DNA from: Mesocentrotus franciscanus
Taxonomy: Eukaryota; Echinodermata; Echinoidea; Camarodonta; Strongylocentrotidae
Direction of reading: 5' to 3'
Assembly (NCBI GenBank): GCA_037976565.1
Contig: CP137671.1
Location: 24,504,197 to 24,568,196, forward strand
DNA length: 64,000 nt
Part shown: piece by piece, positions 32,101 to 44,212 of the stretch
How the letters are laid out: every line of letters starts with the position of its first letter
Position numbering within the stretch: position 1 is the stretch's first letter
Position numbers and translations under genes: made by a program
Notes under the pieces: model-generated
Seen by the model: the letters and a program-made list of their open reading frames with translations, nothing else
Database searches by the model: none
What the model was told of the DNA's origin: nothing

Positions 32101-35100
32101 TGCATGAGAAATAAAATCATTTAATAAGCCTTTACAAAATACCGAAATATTATTTGGTGGTCTCACATCGTACCCAGAGAGTGGGGGTAGGTAAATGTAG
32201 GACCACTGGATGTTGGCAGCGAAGACGGACATGTAAATTTATGAACTTCAAAATACAGATAACTAGTTTGAATTTAAAAACATGGTTTCAAAACATGCCA
32301 TGAAAAACAAATGTCTAAGCTTAGATCGGGATGTTTTGCTCATTATCCTCTGTCAAAGGTCTATTATGATATTGTGGCAAAATATAATCACAATAATAAT
32401 GATAATGATGATGATACTGATAATAATAAAGATGACGATAATAATGATAATGATAACAAGGTGAATAATTATAATAATGATGGCAGAGTATAATAATGGT
32501 ATAATAAACATTTATTCGACCCATCATGACCTCTTGACCTGAAACATTGAGATAACAAATGGTAGATATTTAATATACATGTACTTTCCAGGAGTCTTGG
32601 TTACTGGTGCATCAGGCTACATAGCCACTCACATCGTGAAGCAACTCCAAGAAGCTGGGTACAAGGTCAGAGGGACTGTCAGAAGTTTATCCAACCCCAA
32701 GAAAGTTGGACCACTCAAGGAGCTCTGTCCTAAACCTGCTCATGAGTTGGAACTGGTGGAAGCCGATCTAAACAAAGATGAAGGATGGAAAGAGTGAGTT
32801 TCCTATTTATATAACAGTTACACCAGCGAGAACGACACGAGACCGACAAGCCCCATGCAGACACAAAGCTTTGCAATTGATTGTACGATTGATTGACCGA
32901 TCTAAAATCAATTGATTGTTCATCACGGTCAATTGCAAAATAGCAATCAATTGCTTACTAATATTTGTCTTATGGGGCCCTGATCCTTGTATAGGCAAAG
33001 ACCGGTCAGGTAGGAGTTGGTGTGGAGTCGGTTTGGCGTAGTGACTAAATATTACTTACCAATAGCTACAATCAATATGTTGCGTGGCTGTTAAAGTAGC
33101 TGAAGTATCAATCATTGGCATTTATATATGAGCGATATCACATTCAGGGGTTCTTTATTAGTCATCTTGATGCCCCCAAATAATTCGGATCAATATTGCC
33201 CCTCTAAAGGTGCAAATCTGCACCGTGGACGAAACCTTGATTACCAAGGGTGGAACATGGGAGTCCTTAAAGGTAAAAGGGTAAAACGTAAAAGTTGAAC
33301 CCCACAGTTCTACATGTATTTCTGCACCCTGGGTCAAACCTGATCAAGAATGGTGCAACATTGGATCCTAAGAGGTGCAATATGTGCACATTTAATGGTG
33401 CACGATGTAAAAGTTGAACCCTAAAAGGATCAATATCGCACCATGAAGGGTGCTTCTATATTGTACCGGTTTAGCTGGCTGGGGGTACTAATTATACTGT
33501 TTAATTACCTGTTTAAGGTACTTAAATTCTGTGATCGGAGAACCTACCTACTACAACCTAAGGAACCTAATAATTCTACACCATCATATGGAATAAAATA
33601 TATTTGTATAATTATTTTGATTGGCTTTTTAATCTTTTAAGAACTGTCCAAGGATGCAGCTATGTCATGCACACAGCGAGTCCGTTCCCCTTGGCTCCCC
33701 CGAATCATGAGGACGAACTCATCAAACCAGCCGTAGACGGTACGGTCAGAGTTCTACAGGCATGTCAAGAGGTGGGCGGGGTCAAACGAGTTGTGGTGAC
33801 CAGCTCCTGCGCAGCAATCAGTGGTAAAATATGTGATAAATGGTATGGCATGGATATTATGAGATCCGAAATGGTTAATAACTGATGTAGTATGAGTAGA
33901 AACTGTTACAATATATGGTATAGTGTGAGCAGTAGCAGGTATTAAAGGTTCCGTGTAATGAGTGACCAGGAAGTTAAATGACATGGAGATCATAAATGAG
34001 ATGAGGCGAGAGAGAAAAACAGAGAGAGAGGAGGGGGTGGGGGAGATATATTAATATCAGTTGTGCATCCTATACCTCCAGCCATTCAGGGCGGGGGATT
34101 GGTGTCAATTGGTGAAAGGCTCGGTAGATGATTATCAATGATCATTGAGTGGGATAGGTAGTGTGCGTGCGTTTGTGTAAGTGTGTGTGTGGGATGTTTT
34201 TCTTTCCTCATGTTGCCTTCCACTTCTCCCTCTCTCTCTCTTCCCTTTTCGTCAAACGAATGGGGTGGGGTGGGTACGTACCCCTATTGTGCCCCTCTAT
34301 AGCTACGTCAATGAGCGGTGTTTACATAATTATGCATTTTATTGGTTAGAAGTGAGTTAAAGGCGTCATCACTAGTTGCCCTAATTACTAAATGCGTGCA
34401 GTTTTAGATACTATTTGGGACCATAAGAATTAACCTACGTACACAACCGCAAAGATCGCAAATGAAAAACAAAAAAAACATTGAGCAATTTATATCACGT
34501 TATCCCTCACAATTTGAAATGTGCGATCATGACAATGACATATTACATAATCCAATCCTGATTTCTATAGGCAACTCAATAGGGTCTTGAAATTGTCCTT
34601 CAATTTCTTGAAAGTCTCTACAATCGTGTTGAAGAAAACATTCACCTGGGCCAGTGGCGGATCCAGGGGTCAGGGGCCCGGGCCCTCCCTAGCAAAAAAC
34701 AGGTAAAAACACCCTTTTTTGAAAAAAGAAGATGGGCCCCTCCTGGCGCCCAAGGGGTGGCGGTGGAAAAAAAATAACACTTCCCGTAGGGAAATTTTTT
34801 TTCGGGTGCCCCCCAAAAAATTTGTGCTCACTACCCCTGGCGCCCAAGGGGGGGGGGTGGCGGTGTAAAAAAAAAATTTTCGGGTGCCAAATTTTTTTTG
34901 CTCACTACCTACCCCACTGAGCGAAAAATCGACCGGCACGATTTTCAAATTTTCGCACGAAGTGGGCCCCTTTTTAGGCCCCCTCCCTTGCCGCCGGCTG
35001 GATCCGCCCCTGACCTGGGCAGCGTTTCACAAAACCGTCATAAGTACAAATTCACCGACATCTCATTGAAACGCGTGTATTACACTGTACACGCACATCG

Positions 35101-37137
35101 ATATTGTGTCGGCGAACTTGTACTTACGATGATTTCTTGAAACGATACCATGTATTTTTAATTTAATTTGTAGATTTGGCTGAGACCCCCAAAGAGCCTC
35201 TGACAGAAGAAGTTTGGTTGAAAGTCGAGAAGCTTGGTCTTACCGATGCTTACAGCAAGAGCAAGGCACTTGCCGAAAGAGCTGCCTGGGATTTCGTTGA
35301 AAAGCTTCCAGGTACCTGTATAATTCTTTTTTTTAAAGATGGTTATTCTCTTGTGTACAATGATTAGTATCACCCTCGTCATCATCATCATCATGGAAAT
35401 AAGAATACAATGAAGAAGAAGAAGAATAAAACAGAAGATTATGATGAAAAAGAAGGAGATAAAGAGTAATAATATAAAGAATATTACGAAGAAGAGGATG
35501 GTGAGGATTATGTAGATGAAGAGGAGGAGGAAGAAGAAAAAGATGAGGGGGAAGAAAAAGAAGTATGTATACACTGATTAAATTATTTAAAAAAAAAAAT
35601 CAGTGAGCCATCCATCAAACATGGATATTCTCCTCCTTCTCCCTCTTCTTCTTCCTCTTATTGTTGTTATTGTTGTTGTCTTTTTCTTCTTCTTCTCAGG
35701 CTCGTTCTCCATCTTCTCACACCATGTATTCACCTTCCTTTTCCCCCTTTTTTATTTTCTTATTTTTCCTAGTTTTACTCTTTCAACAACAATTTTTGTA
35801 AAACCCCTTAACGCTAATAAGGCCGGGCTATTTGAGTTCTTAGTACGGCCGGGGGCCATTATGGCCCCCTTAGATCTCGGCCGTGAAACGGCCGATCGCC
35901 GCGAAAATTTGCATGCATGTCAAGTGAAGTGTATAGAATACTATAGCAATTTCAATTTTTCGAAAAATTACTCATTTGCATATTTATGGTAAATTATGCA
36001 AATTAGGTCCAAAAATTCATATTTTTACCATAAATCATATATTCTTCATATTTAAGCTTTCTTTTCCACTACATATATTTGTTAGACCATTTGGAATAAT
36101 AATACGAAAAAAATTTGGAAAGCTAGGTTATTTCTTATGTTATCTCTTGTTTTGATAATTTCTTATGTATTTCATTGTTTTTTTAACTTATGTATTTCAT
36201 TGTTTTTGTTGTTTTATTTCATTTCTAACTATAATTTAACTATTTTGACCCCAAAACAAACACCTAAACTTTAAACAAGACCAAATAACCAATGTTTTAT
36301 CTCTTTTTAGGAAAAATGATATTTCCATATGTTTTGTACACAAATCACGAAAATGAGCGATTTTCGGGCCGACATGTAAAGACAAAAGGTCACGTGACTT
36401 TGTAACGGTAGGTCCGATTTTCAAAAAATTGTTTTAAAAGATGCGCAAGACTCGAAAGAATAAAGTCATGAAGCGGCGGGGCGTCATCCGTATGCGTTCC
36501 CGAACAATCAGAAAAATCGCGGAGGGGGCCATGATGGCCCCCCTTTATTAGGGTTAAAAGGTACGAAGGAAACGATTCTCTTGAGTAACTAGATCAAACT
36601 GGATCACGACATTTATGCACAACTCAAAAGGGCGACTTAATTATGCAAGTATAGCCCTATTATTGAAAGATTATTACCAATCTCGTATTGTTTTAAAAGT
36701 AAAGAAAATATGTTGACCTTTGGCATATGACCTTCTTCCAGCTGAATCCAAGTTCGAGCTGGCCGTCGTCAATCCGTCCGTCGTTTTGGGTCCGGCGCTG
36801 TGCGGAGCTGCTGGGACCAGCGTGGAGATCGTACGACGTCTGATGGAACGCGACCCCGCCCTGGCAGCTAAGATCAGCTTCCCAGTCTGTGATATACGCG
36901 ATGTCGCTAAGGCCCACGTCGTTGCCATGACACTACCCGAAGCAGCAGGTAAGCCTACTTGGAGGGTGTGGGGATGAACAGAACATTACACCCGAGTGGA
37001 ATATCTGCTTTCAGTTAACACATATAAGTTTGTCGGGGAGCGGCGATCCCCTAAAGAGATTTTATATATATTTATTCATTTATTTATTTATTCATTTATT
37101 ATTATTATTTTATTATTATTTTTTTTATTTTTTGGTA

Positions 37138-37168
<31 letters not shown>

Positions 37169-40100
37169 TGGGGGGGGGGCTTAGATTAGAAGTAAACAGT
37201 GGGAAGCTTTGTGGGGGAATCATTATTTTTTGGCTACAGAAAGTCTAAAGTCTAAATATTTTGGTCGGTTATAACAACAACAACAATAATAATGATAATA
37301 GATTAAGTCTTGTTTACCCATGCAGTATTAAAGCTGTTCTGCCTGAGGTCTCTGCAATCATAATTACCCTGGCTTTAGCCTCGATGGTTGTGCGACCCGT
37401 GCTCTGGCGACGAATACTCCGCATCAATTTAACCGAAATCTAAACATACTTGTTGCTATGTCAGGCTAGCTTCAAGCAAGCAAACAGTATGCATAAAATG
37501 TGAATATGTTAGTAAACCGGTCTATTGTTGCCGGAGTATATAATTATGTCGGAGCACTCGGTAGATGTTTAATAAAACCATGTTAAACTTGAACTTGTAT
37601 CCTTTTGTTCTAGGTAATCGGCACATCATTGCTCCATATACATTATGGTATCTGGAGATGGCTGAGGCCCTGAGAGAAGAATTCAGCAACCAGGGTACGT
37701 AAAGAGACAATTTCATAATAATTGTGCAAAATTTATTACAAATTCTTGCCCATTTTACTCCTTTTCTCTCCCATCACATAATACATCATGATTGTAATTG
37801 CCTAAGCTCCGAACGGAAGAATTCAGTAAGCACGGTATAGAGACTCTTACTTTTGAAAAATTTGTCTCAATTTCACACTATACATCGTGATTGCAATTGT
37901 TTAGGGCTTCTTCTCGAAGGCAGGGTCCGTAGAGAGTAGATGTTCTTATAATTATGAGAAATTGATTACATTTTTGCATGTTTTTTCCATCAAATAAGGC
38001 ATCGTCATGTTAACAAGCATAGGTGTAAATGTTGCCCCCGTCTGATGTGAAGGAAGTAGGTAAAATAATTCCCCTTTTTTATTATAAAAAAAATTCGTTT
38101 GGATAGCAATTATTTTTCTATCACGAGTCTCTCTTTCCCTATCCCTTTTATTTTTGCTTTATAGTTTTCTGAAGTGCATTTTAAGTTAAGTTAAATTCAT
38201 TTATCACTTTGTTCGTAAATGGTTTATCATTTCTCCTATTCAAATAAATTAAGTACAAACCTTTAGAATCCAGTTAAAAATCAAATTCTAAATCAAAATC
38301 TAATTAGTAATTAGATTTTGAAAATTCACGCTGGGATTTGCACATTCATTTTAACTGTTAGAAGGTCTGATGTCGAAATTTGCAAAAAAAGAGCAAGTAG
38401 CCATTCAAATGTTAATGAATATGTGATAATGGCCCGGTCACACATAGACGACGCATGGCCGGCGCATTGAAAATCGGAAAAAGTCGTGAGCCCGACTTTT
38501 GTTAGGATTTGGGAGAAGCTAGCGAGTTGACACCCCACCGAATGCATATCGTGTTGCTAGCGCGCTGCGTGTATACAGGGCGTGTGCTCCGCGTATGTCT
38601 GGCGTTGGTCTAGCGCGCTCCGCGCATGTCTGGCGTCCTTTTGGCGTTTAAATTCATGCGTCGAGCTCCGCGGACATTATTTTTTGAGCATGCTCAAAAA
38701 ATCCCGACGCACACAGCGAATGACGACGAATGCATAGTGTTCGTCCAGCGTTGGTCCAGCGCACTCGAAGAACGAGTAACGAAGGATGACGCACACCTAT
38801 CACACGACAACGCACTGGCAAAAATTGCAAATTTTCAATGCGCGGGCCGTGCGTCCCCCATGCGTCCCCAATGTGTGACCGGGCCTTAGATATTCTTGTT
38901 CAACAATAAAATAAAAAAGATGAGAAAAATGAGAAGGATTGAGCTTTGGATGACAACTGTAGTCTCAGGACTTCAAGGTTTCGACAATCACGGTCATAAT
39001 GCTTTTCCTTTCCTCCCAAGATCGCGGACAAGCCATACGATACCTCTAATTCTCATCAACAGTTGAATGGCCAGATGCCCCATGTTTGCAATTTTCTTTC
39101 AGAGACTCATTTATTGTTAAATGAAAATGCTCGCTTATGCGTGAATAGTATCATTACAATTGCATATACTTTTCTTTTATATGAAAGATATGAAAGATAT
39201 ATCAAACATTTATTTGAAAATCTTAACTATAAATAGTGTTCCCCCTTTTTTTTTTACTGAGTGTATACTTCACATAAATAACACGAAACTATAGGTTATA
39301 AAGAATTAAGATATCTAATGACTCTACTCAATTAACTTTGTTATTTCGACCTTCCTCATAGGCTACAACCCTCCAACAAGTTTAGCCCCGTTCTTTCTGC
39401 TCAAGGTGGCTAGCTGGTTCGACTCTTCCACGAAAAAGTTTGTCCAACTTCACGGTCACCAGGCTAAGTTCTCCGATCACAGAGTAAGTATCTATCAAGG
39501 CCCGGTCACAACGAATCACTACTAATATCAAAGAAAACCAAAACCTTCATACCAAGTTATTTTTATGGTAAAGTTTAAAAGATTTCAATTAAATCAAGGC
39601 AAAATCAGAACGAAAATTGGGCAAGGAAAAGGAAAGTTGAAGCTTTTAAAATAACTTTTCATTAAAGTGCGACATTTAATTTGTGAACACCTCTTCATGC
39701 TTTTTGTCCATGAAATTTGACAATCATTTATTTTTCTTGTACTTAATTTTTGTTCATGATCCGACTTTAGGACATGTTAAGGAAAATATAATTTTGCATA
39801 CTATCTTATTTTTAAAGATCATCTAAATCACAAGAAAGAAGGAAAAACCTCATATCTTTTAGTATAAAAGGCATGGAGAGTTGTTCACAAAGGATGTCAT
39901 CAAATTGAATGTCGCTCTCTGGTAACAAGCTAATTAAAAAAGCTTAAACTGTCTTATTCCTCACCCGATTTTGTTCAAATTTCAACGAATTCTATTCAAA
40001 TATTTTAAACTTTAAATTAAAAATAACTTGGTATGAAGGTTTTGGTTTTCTGTAAAGACCCACAGTGACTCGCAACGAATTACTTCGAATAATATCGAAC

Positions 40101-40763
40101 ATGACGAACCTCAATAACCTATGCCCTGTTAATAGCTGCAAAGGATTAAAAGTGATCGCTACTTAATACCAATCGTAATTAAACTAATTGATTAAAAGTA
40201 ACCAATGAAGATGGAGTATTGCCTACTGACTTGCAATTTATCCGGATATCGGTTGCAATTCAAGAGAGGTGTTTGCAGGTCAAGATTTATTGCAGGACTC
40301 GCGATCAGCCTGGATCAATCATAAGTCTTTGATAAAAGACAGGGCTCTAGTACATTAAACCGTTGTCAGTACAGGGGTCGTAATATATGCTGTCAATGAC
40401 ATCGGGAGTACTCCACTTCTGTCCGGAAGCATTCGTAGCTTCAAGCTTCCCATCTACAATACGAATATGACGACAATCTACGAAATATGACTACATTCGT
40501 ACGAAATATGACGACAATCGTACGACTATGACGACAATCAACCAAAGATAATCTAAATCTAGCCAGTTATATTCAATTTTTGTTCCTTGTTTCGTGTAAT
40601 TCATAAATCATGTTAATTGAATTTACTCTCTTTTCCACCTCAGCTTCGTCAAGTCCTCGGCATCACACCGTACGATCCCAAGGTATCACTGGTCGACATG
40701 GCATACTCGTGTATTGACCGCGGTTTCATCGTCAGGAAGAGTGCTTACAAGCCACGGGACTGA
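28171..40763 (+). CDS. Gene 2: complete DFR-like extended short-chain dehydrogenase/reductase
   Basis: Eight exons: 28171-28189, 32592-32793, 33642-33823, 35174-35311, 36742-36948, 37614-37694, 39362-39483, 40644-40763 (TGA), giving 356 residues. Every intron is GT/AG and phases match gene 1. Exon 1 encodes MAGSVE plus one base; joined to exon 2 it reads MAGSVERVLVTGASGYIA, the normal N-terminus of the family. An in-frame TGA 12 bases before the ATG supports this start. Catalytic features match gene 1 (TGASGYIA 11-18, YSKSK 161-165). By-eye comparison with gene 1 gives K50E, H81Y, S93P, K182E, K275N and V284L, plus five silent changes. Introns carry a hAT MITE (intron 3) and a TTAA element (intron 4), neither of which touches a splice site. 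Likely an NADPH-dependent carbonyl reductase; substrate unknown. Confidence 0.92.
28430..28625. repeat. ATT/GTT trinucleotide-rich region, intron 1 of gene 2
   Basis: Imperfect ATT, GTT and AGT triplet runs. Counterpart in unit 3 at 61,180-61,330. Confidence 0.75.
28661..29012. mobile_element. hAT-like remnant related to the MITE at 34,652
   Basis: Starts CAGTGGCGGATCCAGG exactly as the intact MITE in intron 3 of gene 2. It also contains CGACCGATATTTCGCTCA..GGGGT-type sequence that matches the interior of that MITE in reverse. No right end or target duplication found. Confidence 0.5.
29013..29222. repeat. (ACT)n microsatellite
   Basis: Long run of ACT triplets with a GCT patch at about 29,088-29,102. 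Yields false poly-Thr/poly-Val frames. Confidence 0.9.
29246..29519. repeat. Two tandem copies of a ~137 bp unit
   Basis: Both copies end in GTTTTCTATATATAGGATGAAC (29,361-29,382 and 29,498-29,519) and share CATACACTA..ACTAATCCAACCATTATC. Confidence 0.75.
29520..30298. other. Intron 1 of gene 2, no gene; (TTTCATACA)n near 30,000
   Basis: A hAT-like start CAGTGGTGTATCCGG at 29,677 has no partner. Three copies of TTTCATACA occur at about 29,999-30,028. Confidence 0.4.
30299..30770 (-). mobile_element. CR1/Jockey-type LINE, 3' end of ORF2 (degenerate, minus strand)
   Basis: Minus strand reads KMAVRAITFSEWRTPSDPLF, then LHDLSISTFMFDLVNGNLP, then LPKLRTTQGQFSLSFVGSEF followed by WNRLPIDVRLTRSINRFRNS and a stop at 30,299-30,301. 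These are the C-terminal blocks of CR1-like LINE proteins, split by at least one frameshift. Distinct from the sense-strand LINE that starts at 30,871. Confidence 0.75.
30803..30832. repeat. (AATA)n microsatellite
   Basis: AATAAATAAATA run directly before the start of homology with window position 1. Confidence 0.85.
30871..31617 (+). mobile_element. CR1/Jockey-type LINE, 3' end of ORF2 (degenerate), unit 2
   Basis: Copy of 1-745 with scattered substitutions. Here more reading blocks are visible (QKRALRIIHNAYFRSHTNP). The sequence to its left (30,299-30,870) lets the 5' truncation of this LINE be placed at or near 30,871. Confidence 0.72.
32592..32793 (+). CDS. Gene 2 exon 2
   Basis: Acceptor AG 32590-32591, donor GTGAGT from 32794. 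Same as gene 1 exon 2 apart from K50E and one silent change (Gly34). Confidence 0.92.
33642..33823 (+). CDS. Gene 2 exon 3
   Basis: Acceptor AG 33640-33641, donor GTAAAA from 33824. Carries Tyr81 and Pro93 where gene 1 has His81 and Ser93. Confidence 0.9.
34652..35012. mobile_element. hAT MITE in intron 3 of gene 2 (unit 2 only)
   Basis: Inverted ends CAGTGGCGGATCCAGGGG and GGATCCGCCCCTG, flanked by 8 bp duplication ACCTGGGC (34,644-34,651; 35,013-35,020). Unit 1 has a single ACCTGGGC at 3,892-3,899. The interior contains a partial internal duplication (GGCGCCCAAGGGG.. and CGGGTGCC.. twice). No transposase. Confidence 0.9.
35174..35311 (+). CDS. Gene 2 exon 4 (catalytic YxxxK)
   Basis: Acceptor AG 35172-35173, donor GTACCT from 35312. 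Identical in nucleotide sequence to gene 1 exon 4 as read by eye. Confidence 0.92.
35812..36553. mobile_element. TTAA-flanked piggyBac-like non-autonomous element, intron 4 of gene 2 (unit 2 only)
   Basis: TTAA at 35,808-35,811 and 36,554-36,557; unit 1 has one TTAA here (ACCCATTAAAAGG). Ends CGCTAATAAGG and CTTTATTAGGG are inverted, followed by GGGGGCCATTATGGCCCCC and its counterpart GGGGGCCATGATGGCCCCC. TTAA target and CCCTAATAA-type ends suggest piggyBac superfamily. No transposase. Confidence 0.82.
36742..36948 (+). CDS. Gene 2 exon 5
   Basis: Acceptor AG 36740-36741, donor GTAAGC from 36949. Differs from gene 1 by K182E and one silent change (Glu247). Confidence 0.92.
37614..37694 (+). 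CDS. Gene 2 exon 6
   Basis: Acceptor AG 37612-37613, donor GTACGT from 37695. Differs from gene 1 by K275N. Confidence 0.9.
37664..37960. repeat. Degenerate copies of the exon 6 / intron 6 junction, unit 2
   Basis: Same structure as 7,561-7,905, so it predates the duplication of the gene. Confidence 0.55.
38431..38885. mobile_element. Harbinger-like MITE, intron 6 of gene 2
   Basis: Ends GGCCCGGTCACACAT and ATGTGTGACCGGGCC, orthologous to the outer copy at 8,468-10,589 but without the nested transposase-bearing element. It has about 80 bases of extra CG-rich sequence near 38,540-38,630. Confidence 0.75.
39362..39483 (+). CDS. Gene 2 exon 7
   Basis: Acceptor AG 39360-39361, donor GTAAGT from 39484. 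Differs from gene 1 by V284L and two silent Phe changes. Confidence 0.9.
40644..40763 (+). CDS. Gene 2 exon 8 (terminal)
   Basis: Acceptor AG 40642-40643; TGA at 40761-40763. One silent Pro codon difference from gene 1. Confidence 0.9.
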   Translation, partial: LRQVLGITPYDPKVSLVDMAYSCIDRGFIVRKSAYKPRD

Positions 40764-41189
40764 ATCTAATAAGTCCGTCAAATTGGCAATGCCATAGTTG
40801 CGGCAATTGAATCATGTTTTCCTCTTTTATACCATTTGGCCTGGGGTAGACTCGTGTCATTTTCCACAAACTGGTATATGAATTGGTGTTGGTTTAAAAT
40901 TATCGAGGAGTTGTTATCGTTTGAAAATATGACAACTTGACAAGTATGATTTACTGCATGGAATGATTCAAATACAAAAACAATAACAGTAACGATTATA
41001 TTCGAGAAATTCGGCATATGTTGTGCATCAAATTGAAAAAAGAAAATTAATTGACAACCCGTTGAAGTTCTTGAAATGTTTGAAAGCAAATAAGAATGAA
41101 ACAAACCTATGGAGTATAACTTATTTCATAATACATTCGTATACTTACATCTCGCTTGTATTTGATCATGATAGTAGTGTATGAGATAT

Positions 41190-44058
41190 TGTTGGCTCAT
41201 AGGAAATGATTATATTGGGCATTTTTGTACTATGTAAATATTGTCGTTATAATTCTACAAATTTACTATTATGCAATTCCTTCATATCGTTATCTATTTT
41301 GTTTGTACTTTACTTTTGTTTGTATTTTAACCTCACAAAAGGAGGTCTCTTTATTTTCCCCCTCACTTCGGGGTATTATAAATACGTTGTTTGATCAAAA
41401 CAGAAACAGAAAATTACAATTTTACAATCTCACAGAAATGAAATAAAAAATGTCGTAACAGTTACATTGTATATTAATCTTCTAATCAATAATCTAACAT
41501 TTAGTACTTGTCATTTAGTAAAGAATTCGCTCGTTGTATTATTTTTCAAAGCCACTCGCTTTTCAAGAGAAAAATTAAATTCAATTAAATGTTTGAAACG
41601 ATGGTCTATGTTTCCTGTATCTGTTATCATATATCATTTTTTACATTAAGATTAAACAAAGGTTAAATAACAAATTCAGGTTATTTCTTTTATATTCAAA
41701 TAATACAGAGTCAAAATTAAAATTTACATGTATATAAGTACTAGTAATATCTTTATACCAGGCTGCTTGAAACTCTGACCATAGCGGCCTTACATGTTCA
41801 CACTTCCGAAAAATATGCTCCATTGTTTCAGGAGCTTTTCACAAAAGTACATAATTGCGAGTCAACCAATTTCATTTTATGTCATCTGTAAATAGTTAGA
41901 AGACAGTTTGTGTTAATTTTGTACTGAAAAATTATTTGTTAAATTTCAATAGTTGATATGAAAGGTAAGATATATATATTTTTCCAATCACTATCTGTAA
42001 TATCCATTTCTCTCGTAAATTTCTTTTGAGAAGTAGGAGGTATAATACCTTTTAATTAGAATACGGTAAAATTTCCTGTATATCACGTATTCTAGCGGTA
42101 AATCTGAGTCATTTTCAATAAGTGTAAAAACCTTGGATACACAAATCTTCCTATCAAAACCTTTTCTAAGTTTCTGTTTACAAGCTATAGGTATGGCATA
42201 AACAAAACTCCTCCATATAGTATTACAAAATTCGGGGAAACTCCGCTTTCACTAAGTTTATACCTTTAACATGCATGCATTTATCAAAACAGGGTTTGGA
42301 GGCAACACAAATATGATTATTCCAAATTATTTGATTAGTAACTTCTACTGAAATAAGCTTTCTACAATCCTTTATTAAACGGTGGTATGGTCTTCCACGT
42401 GTGAACTTGTTTTGGTTGTACATAACAATAAAAAAACCAGGACACCACCATATGGTTCAATGAACTTATCAAGATATTCTTCCACACATTACCAGTTGTG
42501 TTATACATATTTATCCATTTCAACTTTTGAGCTGCAAACATAGTTTTAAGGTCGACCACCTTGAGACCCGCTTCTTCTAAATCCTCTATGATAGTTTTTT
42601 TTTAAATCCATACCTTTACCTTCACTCAATAGAAAGTCGAATACGATATTTTCTACACATTGAATGACATATTCTGGGATATGTATAGAACTAAAGCTAA
42701 ATTAATGAACTTTGATAATGCAATTTACACTGCAAAAACCAGAGTGTTAAATTTAACACCAAGGGTGTTAAATTTAACACTTTCTTGGTATCTATATCGT
42801 GCAACTCCTCTGGTGTTACTTAACACCATTTTCTGGAATTAGATAATTTCAATTCCACTTTTGGTGTTAATATTTGACAACTCCTACTGGTGTAGATTAA
42901 CACCAATATCTGGAATCATAACAAATTCAATTCCACTTTTGGTGTTTATATTCTTGTTGATCCATTAGAGATTTTTCTATGTATGTCTAATGGTCCCACA
43001 TTCCATATTCCCTATTATCGACCATTATCGACCAGGGTAGAGGAACCAGTGGTAAACTGATAATTCATAATCGATGTTGGCAACTGTCCACCAATAGGTA
43101 TATTCTAATCTCCATTGCATTAACTCCATCACATAGATCATTTGAAGTAAATTCAAGATTAACATGTATGTGGTACAGGCTGGTACACATATATATATAA
43201 TAAACATGCATGTTGTTTCTTGGTTAGTAATCATATAATCAATATATCTATTGCTAAAACGTTAATATAATTGTAACAAGATCGGACATATAATCTATTG
43301 GTCAATAATTGCCAAAGGAAAATACAAATCACAAAATTGATGTGCATTGTCATAATTTGCTTAACAAATCATGATAAATGTATTTTTCTGTGAACACGTG
43401 TAAAGTAATCATTAAGCGCGCGTACACTTTGTGAAAACTTATTCGACCAATCAACCGCCTTAAACGAAATCACGTGATGATACTTTCAACACCAAGCATA
43501 AAACAACACCATGTTACTTAACACCCAGTAATTATTAATGCATGCTTAAATCTGACCGGTGTTAAAAATAACACCAATGGTGTCAAAAAAATTCAATACC
43601 ATACTGGTGTTAGAAATTTAACACCCTGGTTTTTGCAGTGAAAAGTTCTTATTAAAATATTTTACCTGAAAGTGTTAGATGTCTGCATTTCCACATATTT
43701 TCAAAATTGTCCTTATTTGTCTGATTCTGTTTTCAAAGTTTACTTTCTCAGCTAAATCTTTATTATATGAAAAACCAAAGAGATATCTTTGGAAAAACAG
43801 ACTCCTAATGCCCTCACTGGCTCTGTTGGCCACTTAATACCAAGTAGCGTCTCGTTACTAAACATTTCTGAACCTAGCCACAAAGCTTGTGTCTCATTTA
43901 CATTCAGTTTAAACCCTGACATCTTATCGAAATTATGTAATAACAACAGTAACGTTTAAGCAGATTCTATACCGTCACATGACGTATCGTCTGCATATTG
44001 AATAATCTTTACCTCGGCATTTTTAACACATATACCTCTTATACTATCTTTATCCCGA
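41190..44058 (-). mobile_element. L1/Tx1-like LINE, degenerate, unit 2 (interrupted)
   Basis: Copy of 12,880-14,828, split by the CACTG element at 42,728-43,640. The minus-strand block MEHIFRKCEHVRPLWSEFQA (41,764-41,823) is open here but broken by a small indel in unit 1. Confidence 0.75.
42728..43640. mobile_element. CACTG-ended TIR element inside the LINE (unit 2 only)
   Basis: Terminal inverted repeats CACTGCAAAAACCAG(A/G)GTG. GTGTTAAATTTAACAC palindromes near the left end and GGTGTTA/TAACACC motifs occur throughout. Unit 1 is empty (ATAATGCAAAAGTTCTT at about 14,413). The target duplication cannot be fixed by eye. CACTG ends occur in the CMC (EnSpm/Chapaev) group, but assignment is tentative. 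Confidence 0.78.
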
Positions 44059-44212
44059 ATAGAGTGAAATAAATATTTGTAAAGAGTGAAATAAATATTT
44101 CCAAAGGGTGAAATGAATATTTTTAAAGAGGGAAATAAATATTGTCAAAGAGTGAATTTTTTCTTTTTCAAAGAGTGAAATCAAACTTATTTTTAAAGTG
44201 AAATAAAAACAA
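44059..44212. repeat. AGAGTGAAATAAATATTT minisatellite, unit 2
   Basis: Shorter version of 14,829-15,010, one or two units lost or gained since duplication. Confidence 0.72.
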
